This document shows, piece by piece, positions 36,507 through 44,681 of a stretch of 64,000 bases of DNA. How positions within the stretch are numbered: the first letter of the stretch is position 1; every line of letters starts with the position of its first letter. The notes beneath the pieces were generated by a model. The model was not told where the DNA came from and searched no databases. It saw nothing but the letters and a program-made list of their open reading frames with translations. The position numbers were made by a program, and so were the translations under genes. The stretch comes from Cellvibrionaceae bacterium (GTDB taxonomy: Bacteria; Pseudomonadota; Gammaproteobacteria; Pseudomonadales; Cellvibrionaceae), in the NCBI GenBank assembly GCA_021151695.1, contig JAGKWU010000001.1:62001-126000 (forward strand). The letters are read 5' to 3'.

Positions 36507-36947
36507 TTAATTGTTGAGTAATTTGAAAGCGGCTTGCATCGCCAGTGCGTAGCTATCCGGGCCGAAGCCGCAGATCACGCCTTGGGCGATATCAGAAAAA
36601 TATGAGTGATGGCGAAAGGCTTCGCGCTTGTGCACATTGGACAAGTGCACTTCGATAAAGGGGATATTTACCGCGAGCAGCGCATCGCGCAAAGCAACAC
36701 TGGTGTGGGTAAATGCGGCTGGGTTAAACACAATAAAATCCACGCCTTCTTTGCGTGCATCGTGAATGCGATCAATCAATTCGTATTCGGCGTTGGATTG
36801 CAGGGTTTGGATGTGGTGGCCAGCGCTCTGGCAAAGTTGGGTGAGATCCTGGTTGATAGTCGCGAGGGTAGCTGAACCATAGATGCCTGGTTCGCGCAGG
36901 CCCAACATATTCAGGTTGGGACCATGAAGTACCAAAATTGTAGCCAT
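36507..36947 (-). CDS. aroQ: Type II 3-dehydroquinate dehydratase
   Basis: The 146-residue enzyme removes water from 3-dehydroquinate in the shikimate pathway. It starts MATILVLHGPNLNMLGLREP; the catalytic tyrosine is in EPGIYG and the active-site histidine in FIEVHLSNVHKREAFRHHS. AGGAAT lies eight bases before this ATG; the open frame reaches 23 codons further, but those residues are not family-like. It heads the aroQ-accB-accC operon. Upstream lies the TTGTCGC repeat cluster. Confidence 0.95.
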   Translation of the reverse strand: MATILVLHGPNLNMLGLREPGIYGSATLATINQDLTQLCQSAGHHIQTLQSNAEYELIDRIHDARKEGVDFIVFNPAAFTHTSVALRDALLAVNIPFIEVHLSNVHKREAFRHHSYFSDIAQGVICGFGPDSYALAMQAAFKLLNN

Positions 36948-37261
36948 ATTGATTCCTATTGTTATGAACAGCTGCAAATGTGCTGTTTGACCGTTAGGGG
37001 GCGATACAAGTTTCATTGGATCTTTAAAAAGTGGCGGGAGTTTGCCGCAAAATGTTACTTATGTCCACGTTCAGGGTGAAATTAATTTAAATTGCTGAAA
37101 ATCGCTGCAAGTTTGCTGAAATTCGCGTTGGGCAGGAGTTGAAACGGGCAAGAAGAGGGATTTTAGAGGCCTGTTGTCGCATTTTAACCAGTTTTTACGG
37201 GCAAAATGCGACAACTTTCGTTAATTTGTCGCTATTTGATTTAATTGTCGGCGATTAAGGC
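36948..37261 (-). promoter_or_regulatory. aroQ-accBC upstream region with TTGTCGC repeat cluster
   Basis: This 314-base gap holds no gene. It contains a 13-base perfect inverted repeat, GTTGTCGCATTTT (37173-37185) and AAAATGCGACAAC (37203-37215), 17 bases apart. Two further direct copies of the half site follow, TTAATTTGTCG (37221-37231) and TTTAATTGTCG (37240-37250). The cluster lies right after the dsbD stop and about 230 bases upstream of aroQ. It may be a multi-site operator for the aroQ-accBC operon, or the inverted repeat may act as a dsbD terminator, although no T run follows. The rest shows no evident structure. Confidence 0.45.
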
Positions 37262-39091
37262 CTATTTCGATGGTTTTATGGCATTAATCACGAGCGATGG
37301 CGTGAGGATCTGTGGTAAAACCACACCAGGCCCTTTATGTCCAGCCGGAAACCAAACATATAAAGGCACCCCGATTCGACCATATTGCTGCAATAAGTCC
37401 TTAATTTGTGGATCTGCATTGGTCCAATCTGCTTTTAAGGTGGCAATATTTTCGCTATCAAAGAGCCTGGTGACGGCTTCCTGGCTCAAGGTGCTGCGCT
37501 CGTTGGCTAGGCAAGTGATGCACCAGTCGGCCGTTACATCGATAAATACGGGGCGATTTTGTGCGCGCAAATCGGCGAGCAATTCGGGGGAGTAAGCCAC
37601 CCAACGCTTATCCTGCTCTCTGCTTTTCAGGGCTTGATGAGGCACTGCTACTGCAATAAACACAGCCAGAATAGCCAGGGTTTTATAAAGTACTTTGGTT
37701 GCGCCCGTGGCTGGGCGACGATGAGCCCATAATGCAAAGGCAATCGCCGTAGCGCCTACACAAACTGCCGCCATCACTCCAGTGCCAGCTTGATTCGTTA
37801 GCACCCATAGCAGCCAAACAGCGCTTAAAAATAACGGGAACGCCAGCAGTTCTTTCAGTGTTTCCATCCACACGCCAGGCTTGGGTAAATGCTGGGCGAA
37901 ACTGGGCAACAGGCAGAGCAGCAGCAAAGGGATGGCCATACCGAGTCCAAGCGCCGCAAAAACCGCAAGGCAAATATAGGCCGGTTGGGTGAGCGCAAAT
38001 CCGAGCGCGGCACCCATAAATGGCGCTGTGCATGGGCTGGCTACCACAGCAGCTAAAACCCCCGTAAAAAATGAACCTTGCAATCCGGATTGTTGCGTAA
38101 GCTTTTCGCCCACGCCCATTAATGATCCGCCCAATTGAATATAGCCAGCCATCGCCAGCCCCATCACAAAGAACAAATAGGCAAGGGCGGTTACGAGTCC
38201 AGGTGATTGCAACTGAAAGCCCCAGCCCACGGCTTGACCGCCGGCTTTGGCGACGAGTAATAATCCAGCGAATCCTAAAAATGAGAGCACTATGCCCAAG
38301 GTGTACGCCAGGCCATGTAATCTGATGGCTTGCCCATGGCCTTGCACTAGACTCAATACTTTGATGGATAGGACGGGGAATACACAGGGCATCAAGTTGA
38401 GGATAATTCCTCCCAGTAGAGCAAAAAGCAGGGCCTGCCATAGCCAGATGTCTTCTTTCGGGGCTGTTTGTTCGGCGGTGTCCGCTGTTGGCTGGCTTGC
38501 AGTGCTTGACGCGGCAATGGCAGCCTTGGTGGCGCTATTACTGGCAGGGTCAATATGCAGGTTTTCGGAATAGGGTGGATAACAAAGTCCAGCCTCAGCA
38601 CAGCCTTGGGAAGTTACCTTCAAATCAAATGCTGGCGTGTCCGAGGGGAGCGGCAAGTCCACGACAGCCTTGTTGTGCAGGATGGTCATATCCTTGCCGG
38701 CAAATTCATCAAATTTTTTAACACCCTCGCTTTTAAAGGCTGGGATCAATAGTATCTCTGGTGTGGGGCGAAACTTGAAGCGCTCCTCATACAGGTAGTA
38801 GTTGGGTGCAATATCCCATTGCAAGCGCAAGATTTTAACAGTGCCTTCGGTTTGTATGCTGGCGGACAATTTATAGGCTTCAGTGACAGGCAGGAATTCG
38901 TCTTGCTGGGCAGCCACCGCGGAGCCTAGCGCCGAAGTATTGGCCGCATTGCTCAGGCCATTGCTTTGCCCTTTAAGCGAATCGGTGAAATCGCTGGCAA
39001 TGGCAAGTGGAATTTGCAGGCAAAGCAACGCAATTAACAAATTGCGTAGAAGATTAAAATTTACCCTCGGTAGTCCCGCATAAATTGGCAT
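37262..39091 (-). CDS. dsbD: Thiol:disulfide interchange protein DsbD
   Basis: The 609-residue inner-membrane protein carries electrons from cytoplasmic thioredoxin to periplasmic disulfide isomerases and cytochrome c maturation. A signal peptide ends near AIASDF. The alpha domain has the cysteine pair in GCAEAGLCYPP. About eight membrane helices contain the redox cysteines in MPCVFPVLSIK and ASPCTAPFMG. The C-terminal thioredoxin domain has DWCITC (C524, C527). The frame opens 27 codons earlier, but MPIYAGLPRVNF leads into the signal peptide and is preferred; the ribosome site (AAGG) is weakly spaced. E. coli DsbD is 565 residues. Confidence 0.94.
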   Translation of the reverse strand: MPIYAGLPRVNFNLLRNLLIALLCLQIPLAIASDFTDSLKGQSNGLSNAANTSALGSAVAAQQDEFLPVTEAYKLSASIQTEGTVKILRLQWDIAPNYYLYEERFKFRPTPEILLIPAFKSEGVKKFDEFAGKDMTILHNKAVVDLPLPSDTPAFDLKVTSQGCAEAGLCYPPYSENLHIDPASNSATKAAIAASSTASQPTADTAEQTAPKEDIWLWQALLFALLGGIILNLMPCVFPVLSIKVLSLVQGHGQAIRLHGLAYTLGIVLSFLGFAGLLLVAKAGGQAVGWGFQLQSPGLVTALAYLFFVMGLAMAGYIQLGGSLMGVGEKLTQQSGLQGSFFTGVLAAVVASPCTAPFMGAALGFALTQPAYICLAVFAALGLGMAIPLLLLCLLPSFAQHLPKPGVWMETLKELLAFPLFLSAVWLLWVLTNQAGTGVMAAVCVGATAIAFALWAHRRPATGATKVLYKTLAILAVFIAVAVPHQALKSREQDKRWVAYSPELLADLRAQNRPVFIDVTADWCITCLANERSTLSQEAVTRLFDSENIATLKADWTNADPQIKDLLQQYGRIGVPLYVWFPAGHKGPGVVLPQILTPSLVINAIKPSK

Positions 39092-39285
39092 AATAGGCGC
39101 CTTGCAACAGATGGAAGATTCGGCGCAAGTGTAGTCGCAGCGATTGGCAGCGGCTAGAGCCTGACCGTACAAATCCCTGTTGATAGTGACATGTCACACA
39201 TATCTGGCAATGACTTGCCTGTATGAAAAGCCACACAAATTCCCCGGTTTATCCGCTTTTGTTTATTGTTTTCGAGATTTCCCCT

Positions 39286-40020
39286 ATGTCGAGTTTTGCA
39301 AATTCCCTGTCTAGTCTACGTGTTGCTGCTCTCATGGCATGTGCCAGCTTGCTGCTTGCCTGCCAATCCGCACCCAAGCAGGAGCCCGTTGCGGAAGTTG
39401 CGCCTCCCCCAGCGCCGGCACCCGCTCCCGTACATCCGCAACAAAAAACCATTGATTTCCTGTTGAGCGAAGCAGATTGGGCTCTGTCGCAAGGCAAATT
39501 GCTCAATCCTATCAATGACAATGCCCACGACCGCTACCGCTCGGTACTACTCATGGATCCAAAGAATGAGCATGCGCTTCTAGGCCTGCAAACTATTGCC
39601 AAGCGTTATTTGGACCAGGCTCATGATGCGGCGCGCAAAGGCAAAATGAACGATGCCCAGATCATGATCAAATATGCGCGTACCATTGATGACAGTGCCG
39701 AAGTTCAGCAAGCGGCAGAAAGCATGCGCAAACAAGTTGCCAATATAGAACCGCCAAAGCCATACAAGGCGGGTGATGGTGAAATGGTGCTTGATGCTAA
39801 AATGATCAAATCAAAAGATCCGCAAATTACAACCAGCCTTGTCGGTGTTGCACAAAAAGCCAAGCAGAACGATGAGTTCGTATTGATCGTTGCGGGAACC
39901 GATGCCGACGGTCGCTGGATTTATCAGCAATTGCGTAATGCGGTGCCGGGTTACCTGGTGCGTGGCGATATACGTATTGGTCAGCCAGCGCGCGTCAAAC
40001 TGGTGAAGTCGCTGGATTGA
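39286..40020 (+). CDS. Lipoprotein of unknown function with helical repeats
   Basis: The 244-residue product has a lipoprotein signal ending LLLACQS (C26), then a proline- and alanine-rich spacer (PPPAPAPAPVHP). A helical middle (about residues 60-150) looks TPR-like: NDNAHDRYRSVLLMDPKNEHALLGL. A C-terminal alpha/beta part follows, FVLIVAGTDADGRWIYQQLR to the end. I do not recognise the family. The frame allows a start 21 codons upstream, but only the Met at 39286 gives a normal lipoprotein signal; no strong ribosome site is seen at either. It diverges from dsbD and is followed 37 bases later by another envelope protein. Confidence 0.75.
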   Translation: MSSFANSLSSLRVAALMACASLLLACQSAPKQEPVAEVAPPPAPAPAPVHPQQKTIDFLLSEADWALSQGKLLNPINDNAHDRYRSVLLMDPKNEHALLGLQTIAKRYLDQAHDAARKGKMNDAQIMIKYARTIDDSAEVQQAAESMRKQVANIEPPKPYKAGDGEMVLDAKMIKSKDPQITTSLVGVAQKAKQNDEFVLIVAGTDADGRWIYQQLRNAVPGYLVRGDIRIGQPARVKLVKSLD

Positions 40021-40057
40021 TTGGTAATAAACTGATTGTAAAAGAGGGGGTGAGACG

Positions 40058-40537
40058 ATGAAATCAGCAATTTGCAAAGCACTGTGCGGCAACTTGTTAT
40101 TGCTCTCGCTCCTTTATACACCTTTAGTGCTCGCCATGGAAAAATCTCAGCCGGCGACGCAAAAAACAAATGGAAAAAAAGTTGCTGCGGTTGTTGCAAG
40201 CAATGCCACTGTGATTTTGCCCTTGGGGCAAAGTCGCGATACAACTTTAGTATTTACCCTCAATAATAATTCCGCGCAGACACTGAGTTTAACCAGCATT
40301 ACTTCCAGCCAGGTGGAAAAAATTCAATGGATACCCGCACCATCGAATTTCTGGACAATGTCACCGCATCAACAATTAACCCTCGATGGTAAAGTGCATT
40401 ACATCCAGCTGATAGGCTTAAAACAATCCATCAGTAGCGGTGATGAGTTGTTATTTGAATTGGGCTTTAGTGATAGCAGCCATTTATTGCTTGTTGCAAA
40501 AGCTCGCAGTGCCTACGATCAAGTTCACGGCCATTAG
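40058..40537 (+). CDS. Secreted PCu(A)C-like protein with degenerate copper site
   Basis: The 159-residue protein has a signal peptide to about residue 26 (LVLA-ME). The strands LTSITSSQVEKIQWI and KVHYIQLIGLKQSISSGDELLFELGF follow the copper-chaperone PCu(A)C (DUF461) pattern, in which GLKQ...G..L.L.L.F is a hallmark. Typical members bind copper with an H-x-M and a later M-x-x-M. Here the first pair is absent and the segment reads WTMSPHQQL. I infer the same fold with lost or changed metal binding. GAGGGGG precedes the ATG. It lies between the lipoprotein gene and polB, 14 bases before the latter. Confidence 0.55.
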   Translation: MKSAICKALCGNLLLLSLLYTPLVLAMEKSQPATQKTNGKKVAAVVASNATVILPLGQSRDTTLVFTLNNNSAQTLSLTSITSSQVEKIQWIPAPSNFWTMSPHQQLTLDGKVHYIQLIGLKQSISSGDELLFELGFSDSSHLLLVAKARSAYDQVHGH

Positions 40538-40551
40538 GCTAACCATCTTCC

Positions 40552-42912
40552 ATGCCAGATGCATTTTTGTTAACCCGCCAATGGCGCGATACTCGCGACG
40601 GCATTGTGCTGGATTTTTGGTGGGCGACAGAGCAGGGGCCGCTTTGTACTCAAGTTACCGGTCAGGAAATTGTATTCTTTGTTCGGCGCAAGGATATGCC
40701 TCAGATAAGCTCTTTATGGCAATCCATTCGCGGTTGGCGTTATGCTCAGATTGAACTGAATAATTTCCACAACGAGCCAGTTGATGCGGTTTATTTTTCC
40801 AGTCAGCGCAATGCGCGCGAGGCGCAAGATGCGTTGGTGCAGCAGCAAATTCCTTTTTGGGAAGCCGATATAAAACCACATGAGCGCTATCTAATGGAGC
40901 GGTTCATTACTGCTTCCGCTGTTATTGATATTGCGCCAGACTCGGATTATTTTCGTTCAGCACGACCCTTATTGAACCCACGACTAACACCATCGGAATA
41001 TCGCCCCAAGCTAAAAATAGTATCCCTGGATATAGAAACCTCCATGGATGCAAGGCAATTGTTTTCTATTGCTGTGTGGGGTGATTCAGAGCAAAAAGTG
41101 TTTATGGTGGGAGAGGGGGAAGATCAGGGTACTACGGAATTTTGTCGTTCGCAAAAAGAGTGCCTGCAAAAATTTCTTGCGTGGCTTGCTATATATGACC
41201 CGGATATCCTGATCGGCTGGAGTCTCGTGCAATTTGATCTTTGGGTGTTGGAAAGTCTGTGTCGTCAGGAGTCTATAAATTTTACGCTGGGGCGAGGTGG
41301 GCAAGCAGCGCACTGGCGCCAGGAAGATGGCGATGGTCGCCGGTTTGTCATTATTCCAGGGCGCATGGCACTGGATGGTATTGAGCTGCTAAAAGCGGCG
41401 AACTTCCAGTTTGAAAGTTTCTCTTTGCAATTTGTTTCGGAAACCTTGCTGGGCGAGGGAAAGTTATTAACAGGTAGCGATAGAGGTAAGGATATCTCAC
41501 GTTTATTCAAAGATGACAAGCTTGCATTGGCTGAATACAACCTGCGCGATTGCGAACTGGTATGGGATATTTTTGAGCAAGAAAAATTATTGCACTTTGC
41601 GATAGAGCGCAGCCAGCTCACAGGCGTTTTGCTTGATCGCATCGGCGGATCTGTCGCGGCTTTTGAGTATTTATATTTGCCGCGCTTGCACAGGCGCGGC
41701 TATGTTGCGCCGAATTTGGGTGAGCTTGAATCAGATGTTATTAGCCCTGGCGGCTATGTGATGAATTCGCAACCAGGTATTTACGACAATGTGCTGGTGC
41801 TGGATTTTAAAAGTCTGTACCCAAGCATTATGCGAACTTTTCTTATAGATCCTTGCGCATTCTGGATAGCCCAACATAAAACATTACCGGAGGATGAAGT
41901 TGTCTCCGGATTTAACGGTGCTTTTTTTGCGCGCGAAGGTCACATTCTTCCACAAGTTATCGAACATTTATGGCAGGCAAGGGATCTTGCAAAAAAAGAA
42001 AAGAATGCGCCCTTATCCCATGCCATCAAAATTATTATGAATTCGTTTTACGGCGTGCTGGGCTCGACGGGTTGTCGTTTTTTCGATCCGCGAGTGTGCA
42101 GTTCAATTACGTTGCGTGGCCACGATATTATCCAGCGCAGCCGCGAATGGATTGAGGCCCAGGGTTATGCTGTTATTTACGGTGACACGGATTCGCTATT
42201 TGTATGGTTGGAAAATAACTGTAAGGGAATGCCCCCAAAAAATCAGGAGCAGTGCCAGAAAATTGGAACAAGGCTGGCGCGCGAGCTGAACCAGTGGTGG
42301 AGGCACAATCTCCAGCAAGAATTTAATTTGCGCAGCCACCTGGAGATACAATTTGAAACACACTATCTCCGCTTTTTGATGCCTACTATGCGAGGCACTG
42401 ACATAGGCACCAAGAAGCGCTACGCCGGTGTTGTTGAGCGACAAGGGCAGCAGGAGTTGGTGTTTAAAGGGCTTGAGAATGTGCGTACCGATTGGACGCG
42501 GCTGGCGAAAAATTTTCAGGAAGAGCTCTATCGCAAAGTGTTTGCCGGCGAAGCCTATCTGGAGTTTGTCCGCGAAACCAATGATGAGGTACTGGCAGGC
42601 AAGCGCAATGAGGATCTGGTATATCACAAGCGGTTGCGTCGCCATTTGCATGAGTATGAAAAAAATGTACCACCTCATGTGCAGGCTGCACGTAAATATG
42701 TGCAATTGACGGGCAAGCAACTGCGTCGCGGTGACTGGATTGACTATGTGATAACAACCAATGGAGCCGAACCACTAGAGGCACAACAGAGTCCACTGGA
42801 TTATCAGCATTATGTGGATAAGCAATTGGCTCCTGTTGCAGATAGTATTTTGCATTTTATGGAGCAATCTATGAATGAGTTAGTCGACAACCAGTTATCC
42901 TTATTTCACTAA
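40552..42912 (+). CDS. polB: DNA polymerase II (family B)
   Basis: The 786-residue enzyme is the damage-tolerant family-B polymerase. The 3'-5' exonuclease domain shows SLDIETSMD (ExoI) and later the ExoIII region YNLRDCELV. The polymerase domain has motif A DFKSLYPSIMRTF, motif B KIIMNSFYGVLGS and motif C YGDTDSLF (D545, D547). Length matches E. coli PolB (783). All catalytic residues are present. In E. coli polB is LexA-controlled; I see no clear LexA box just upstream here, where the PCu(A)C-like gene ends 14 bases away. Confidence 0.95.
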   Translation: MPDAFLLTRQWRDTRDGIVLDFWWATEQGPLCTQVTGQEIVFFVRRKDMPQISSLWQSIRGWRYAQIELNNFHNEPVDAVYFSSQRNAREAQDALVQQQIPFWEADIKPHERYLMERFITASAVIDIAPDSDYFRSARPLLNPRLTPSEYRPKLKIVSLDIETSMDARQLFSIAVWGDSEQKVFMVGEGEDQGTTEFCRSQKECLQKFLAWLAIYDPDILIGWSLVQFDLWVLESLCRQESINFTLGRGGQAAHWRQEDGDGRRFVIIPGRMALDGIELLKAANFQFESFSLQFVSETLLGEGKLLTGSDRGKDISRLFKDDKLALAEYNLRDCELVWDIFEQEKLLHFAIERSQLTGVLLDRIGGSVAAFEYLYLPRLHRRGYVAPNLGELESDVISPGGYVMNSQPGIYDNVLVLDFKSLYPSIMRTFLIDPCAFWIAQHKTLPEDEVVSGFNGAFFAREGHILPQVIEHLWQARDLAKKEKNAPLSHAIKIIMNSFYGVLGSTGCRFFDPRVCSSITLRGHDIIQRSREWIEAQGYAVIYGDTDSLFVWLENNCKGMPPKNQEQCQKIGTRLARELNQWWRHNLQQEFNLRSHLEIQFETHYLRFLMPTMRGTDIGTKKRYAGVVERQGQQELVFKGLENVRTDWTRLAKNFQEELYRKVFAGEAYLEFVRETNDEVLAGKRNEDLVYHKRLRRHLHEYEKNVPPHVQAARKYVQLTGKQLRRGDWIDYVITTNGAEPLEAQQSPLDYQHYVDKQLAPVADSILHFMEQSMNELVDNQLSLFH

Positions 42913-42965
42913 GCGTCAGCGAAGCTCCACTAACTATCAACAAAGTTTCTATCAAGGAGCTTTTT

Positions 42966-43199
42966 ATGAGTAAGATATCCACCTTGCGCAACATGTCGAT
43001 CAACAGCTTGGTTGTGTTGGTCATGATTATGTTTATCGGCGGCTGCACCAACGAGCAGATCTATCACAGTGTCCAGGCAAGCCAGCGCAATGAATGTGAA
43101 AGGCTGCAACTCAACCAGCGCGAAGATTGTTTGAAGCGCCTGACGCCAGAAGATTATCGCGCTTATGAGCGCGAACGCCAAAAGCTGGAAAAGAAATAA
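42966..43199 (+). CDS. Small lipoprotein of unknown function
   Basis: The 77-residue product begins with a hydrophobic signal ending MFIGGCTN (C27), followed by a short, strongly charged helical tail rich in Arg, Glu, Gln and Lys with two further cysteines (NECERL, EDCLKRL). AAGGAG precedes the ATG. It lies 53 bases after polB on the same strand. I recognise no family; the tail looks like a coiled coil that might pair through a disulfide. Confidence 0.7.
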   Translation: MSKISTLRNMSINSLVVLVMIMFIGGCTNEQIYHSVQASQRNECERLQLNQREDCLKRLTPEDYRAYERERQKLEKK

Positions 43200-43257
43200 A
43201 TCCGAACGAAATAAATTAAAGTAAAAATAGAGTTAGTTAAAAATACAGGTAATAGGA

Positions 43258-43659
43258 ATGGAAGATATTCTTGAATTGTTGCGCGAGCACAACGAACAGG
43301 TGCCAGTGCCGCTGGATTTGCCTGATGAAGACACCCTGGTAATGATTGAGGAGGAATTGTTGCTGCCAATTCCTCGCGATATGCGCCAGTTTTTATTGGA
43401 GGCCAGCGATGTTATTTACGGTCATCTGGAGCCCGTCACTGCAGCGGATCCTCACTCGCATACCTACTTGCCTGAAGTGACGGCTGTCGCTTGGTCGGAA
43501 GGCGTGCCACGTTATCTAATGCCTTTGTGTCAGGACGGCGCCGCTTACTATTGTGTAGAACCGGAAGGTGAAGTAGTGCTTTGGCGCGATGGCGATCTGA
43601 CTGATGAAACCTGGCCCTCCGTTTGGCATTGGGCGAGGGATGTTTGGCTTGAATCCTAA
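43258..43659 (+). CDS. SMI1/KNR4-like (SUKH-type) protein
   Basis: The 133-residue acidic protein contains the SMI1/KNR4 pattern: an N-terminal helix, EELLLPIPRDMRQFLLEASD, and the later strands YLMPLCQDGAAYYCVEPEGEVVLW. Members act as immunity proteins to secreted nuclease toxins in some settings, but single housekeeping copies near polB are common, and no toxin gene adjoins this one. No signal peptide. It follows the small lipoprotein gene after 58 bases. Confidence 0.75.
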   Translation: MEDILELLREHNEQVPVPLDLPDEDTLVMIEEELLLPIPRDMRQFLLEASDVIYGHLEPVTAADPHSHTYLPEVTAVAWSEGVPRYLMPLCQDGAAYYCVEPEGEVVLWRDGDLTDETWPSVWHWARDVWLES

Positions 43660-43761
43660 TGGCTAAAGTTATACAAGAACGGTTGTTAATATTTATTTGC
43701 CCTGTTAAATTGCCGTTGCTTTGAAATAGGATCAAAGCATTAAATATATTAGGAGAAGTAA

Positions 43762-44541
43762 ATGAATACGAAAAAAATGAATTTTGCGCTTTCAGTAGTT
43801 GCCCTGTTATTTTCTTCAACGAGCTTTGCTCAATTTGGAGGACTCACCTACCCAGTAGCTGGTTATGAGTACGGGAGTGGGAAGCTTTTCAAAGATGCAA
43901 GTTATAAAAACGAAATGGCAATTCCTTATTCTTTGCATACTGACGGGGTAGGCGTACCTTATATCAGCGATCAGTATAATGACAGCCTATCATCAATACA
44001 GATAGGCTCTGATGAGTGTTATTTTTTATTTGAGCACAAAGACTATCAGGGGGGGGCATACGGAGCGTGGCAGAATTTCGAAAATTTAAAATCTATAGGC
44101 TTTAATGATATTGTCTCTAGTTACTTTGTTACCCGTAAGCCTGCGCCAACCTCTGGTATATATCCACCACCACAGACAAGTTGTGCGGATAGTGTTTCTT
44201 GGCTATATGAACATCCTTATGGAAACAATACCGCATTGCAGCCTTATGGAGATGGATTTGCTTATCCTTTGAAAGTAGTTGCGACCGGCGTCAGCAGAAT
44301 TATTAAATTACCCAGTTACAACGATAAGGTGTCAAGCGTTAAGGTCAGGCGAGGTGAATGTTTAAAGCTATGGGTAAATAGCCCTCCAAGCTCTAGCGAT
44401 GTAACGAGTTATAATAATTGGTACCTTAATCCCAGCGCCGTGATAAAAGGAAGTCAATTTGATCAATATGGTAAAATAGAAAATTTACCGAATGGTATAG
44501 CTGATGAAGTATCAGTTGTGGAACTTGTTCGATGCCCATAG
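43762..44541 (+). CDS. Secreted beta/gamma-crystallin-like protein
   Basis: The 259-residue protein has a signal peptide ending SFA-QF (about residue 23). Three exact copies of the microbial crystallin calcium motif N/D-N/D-x-x-S-S occur: NDSLSS (73-78), NDIVSS (115-120) and NDKVSS (187-192). A degenerate fourth, ADEVSV, lies at 247-252. They are spaced as two tandem double-Greek-key domains, about residues 40-125 and 140-257, and the strands CYFLFEHKDYQGGAYGAW fit the fold. I infer a calcium-binding extracellular protein; function unknown. AGGAGAAG precedes the ATG. Its base composition is more AT-rich than that of the neighbours. A terminator and then an IS remnant follow. Confidence 0.7.
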   Translation: MNTKKMNFALSVVALLFSSTSFAQFGGLTYPVAGYEYGSGKLFKDASYKNEMAIPYSLHTDGVGVPYISDQYNDSLSSIQIGSDECYFLFEHKDYQGGAYGAWQNFENLKSIGFNDIVSSYFVTRKPAPTSGIYPPPQTSCADSVSWLYEHPYGNNTALQPYGDGFAYPLKVVATGVSRIIKLPSYNDKVSSVKVRRGECLKLWVNSPPSSSDVTSYNNWYLNPSAVIKGSQFDQYGKIENLPNGIADEVSVVELVRCP

Positions 44542-44569
44542 TAAATATTTGATTGGATAGTTGCACTCT

Positions 44570-44596
44570 GCCGGCCTTTTTAAAGACCGGCTTTTG
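44570..44596 (+). terminator. Terminator after the crystallin-like gene
   Basis: GCCGG...CCGGC with an inner CTTT/AAAG extension forms a hairpin followed by TTTTG, 28 bases beyond the stop codon. Confidence 0.65.
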
Positions 44597-44681
44597 CCTT
44601 TGAGGGTGGGATCTAAATTAAAGAAATTTGGGGGCTCATAAAAGGAGTTTTGCAAGTTGCTAAGGTAACTTTTTTTGTCTT

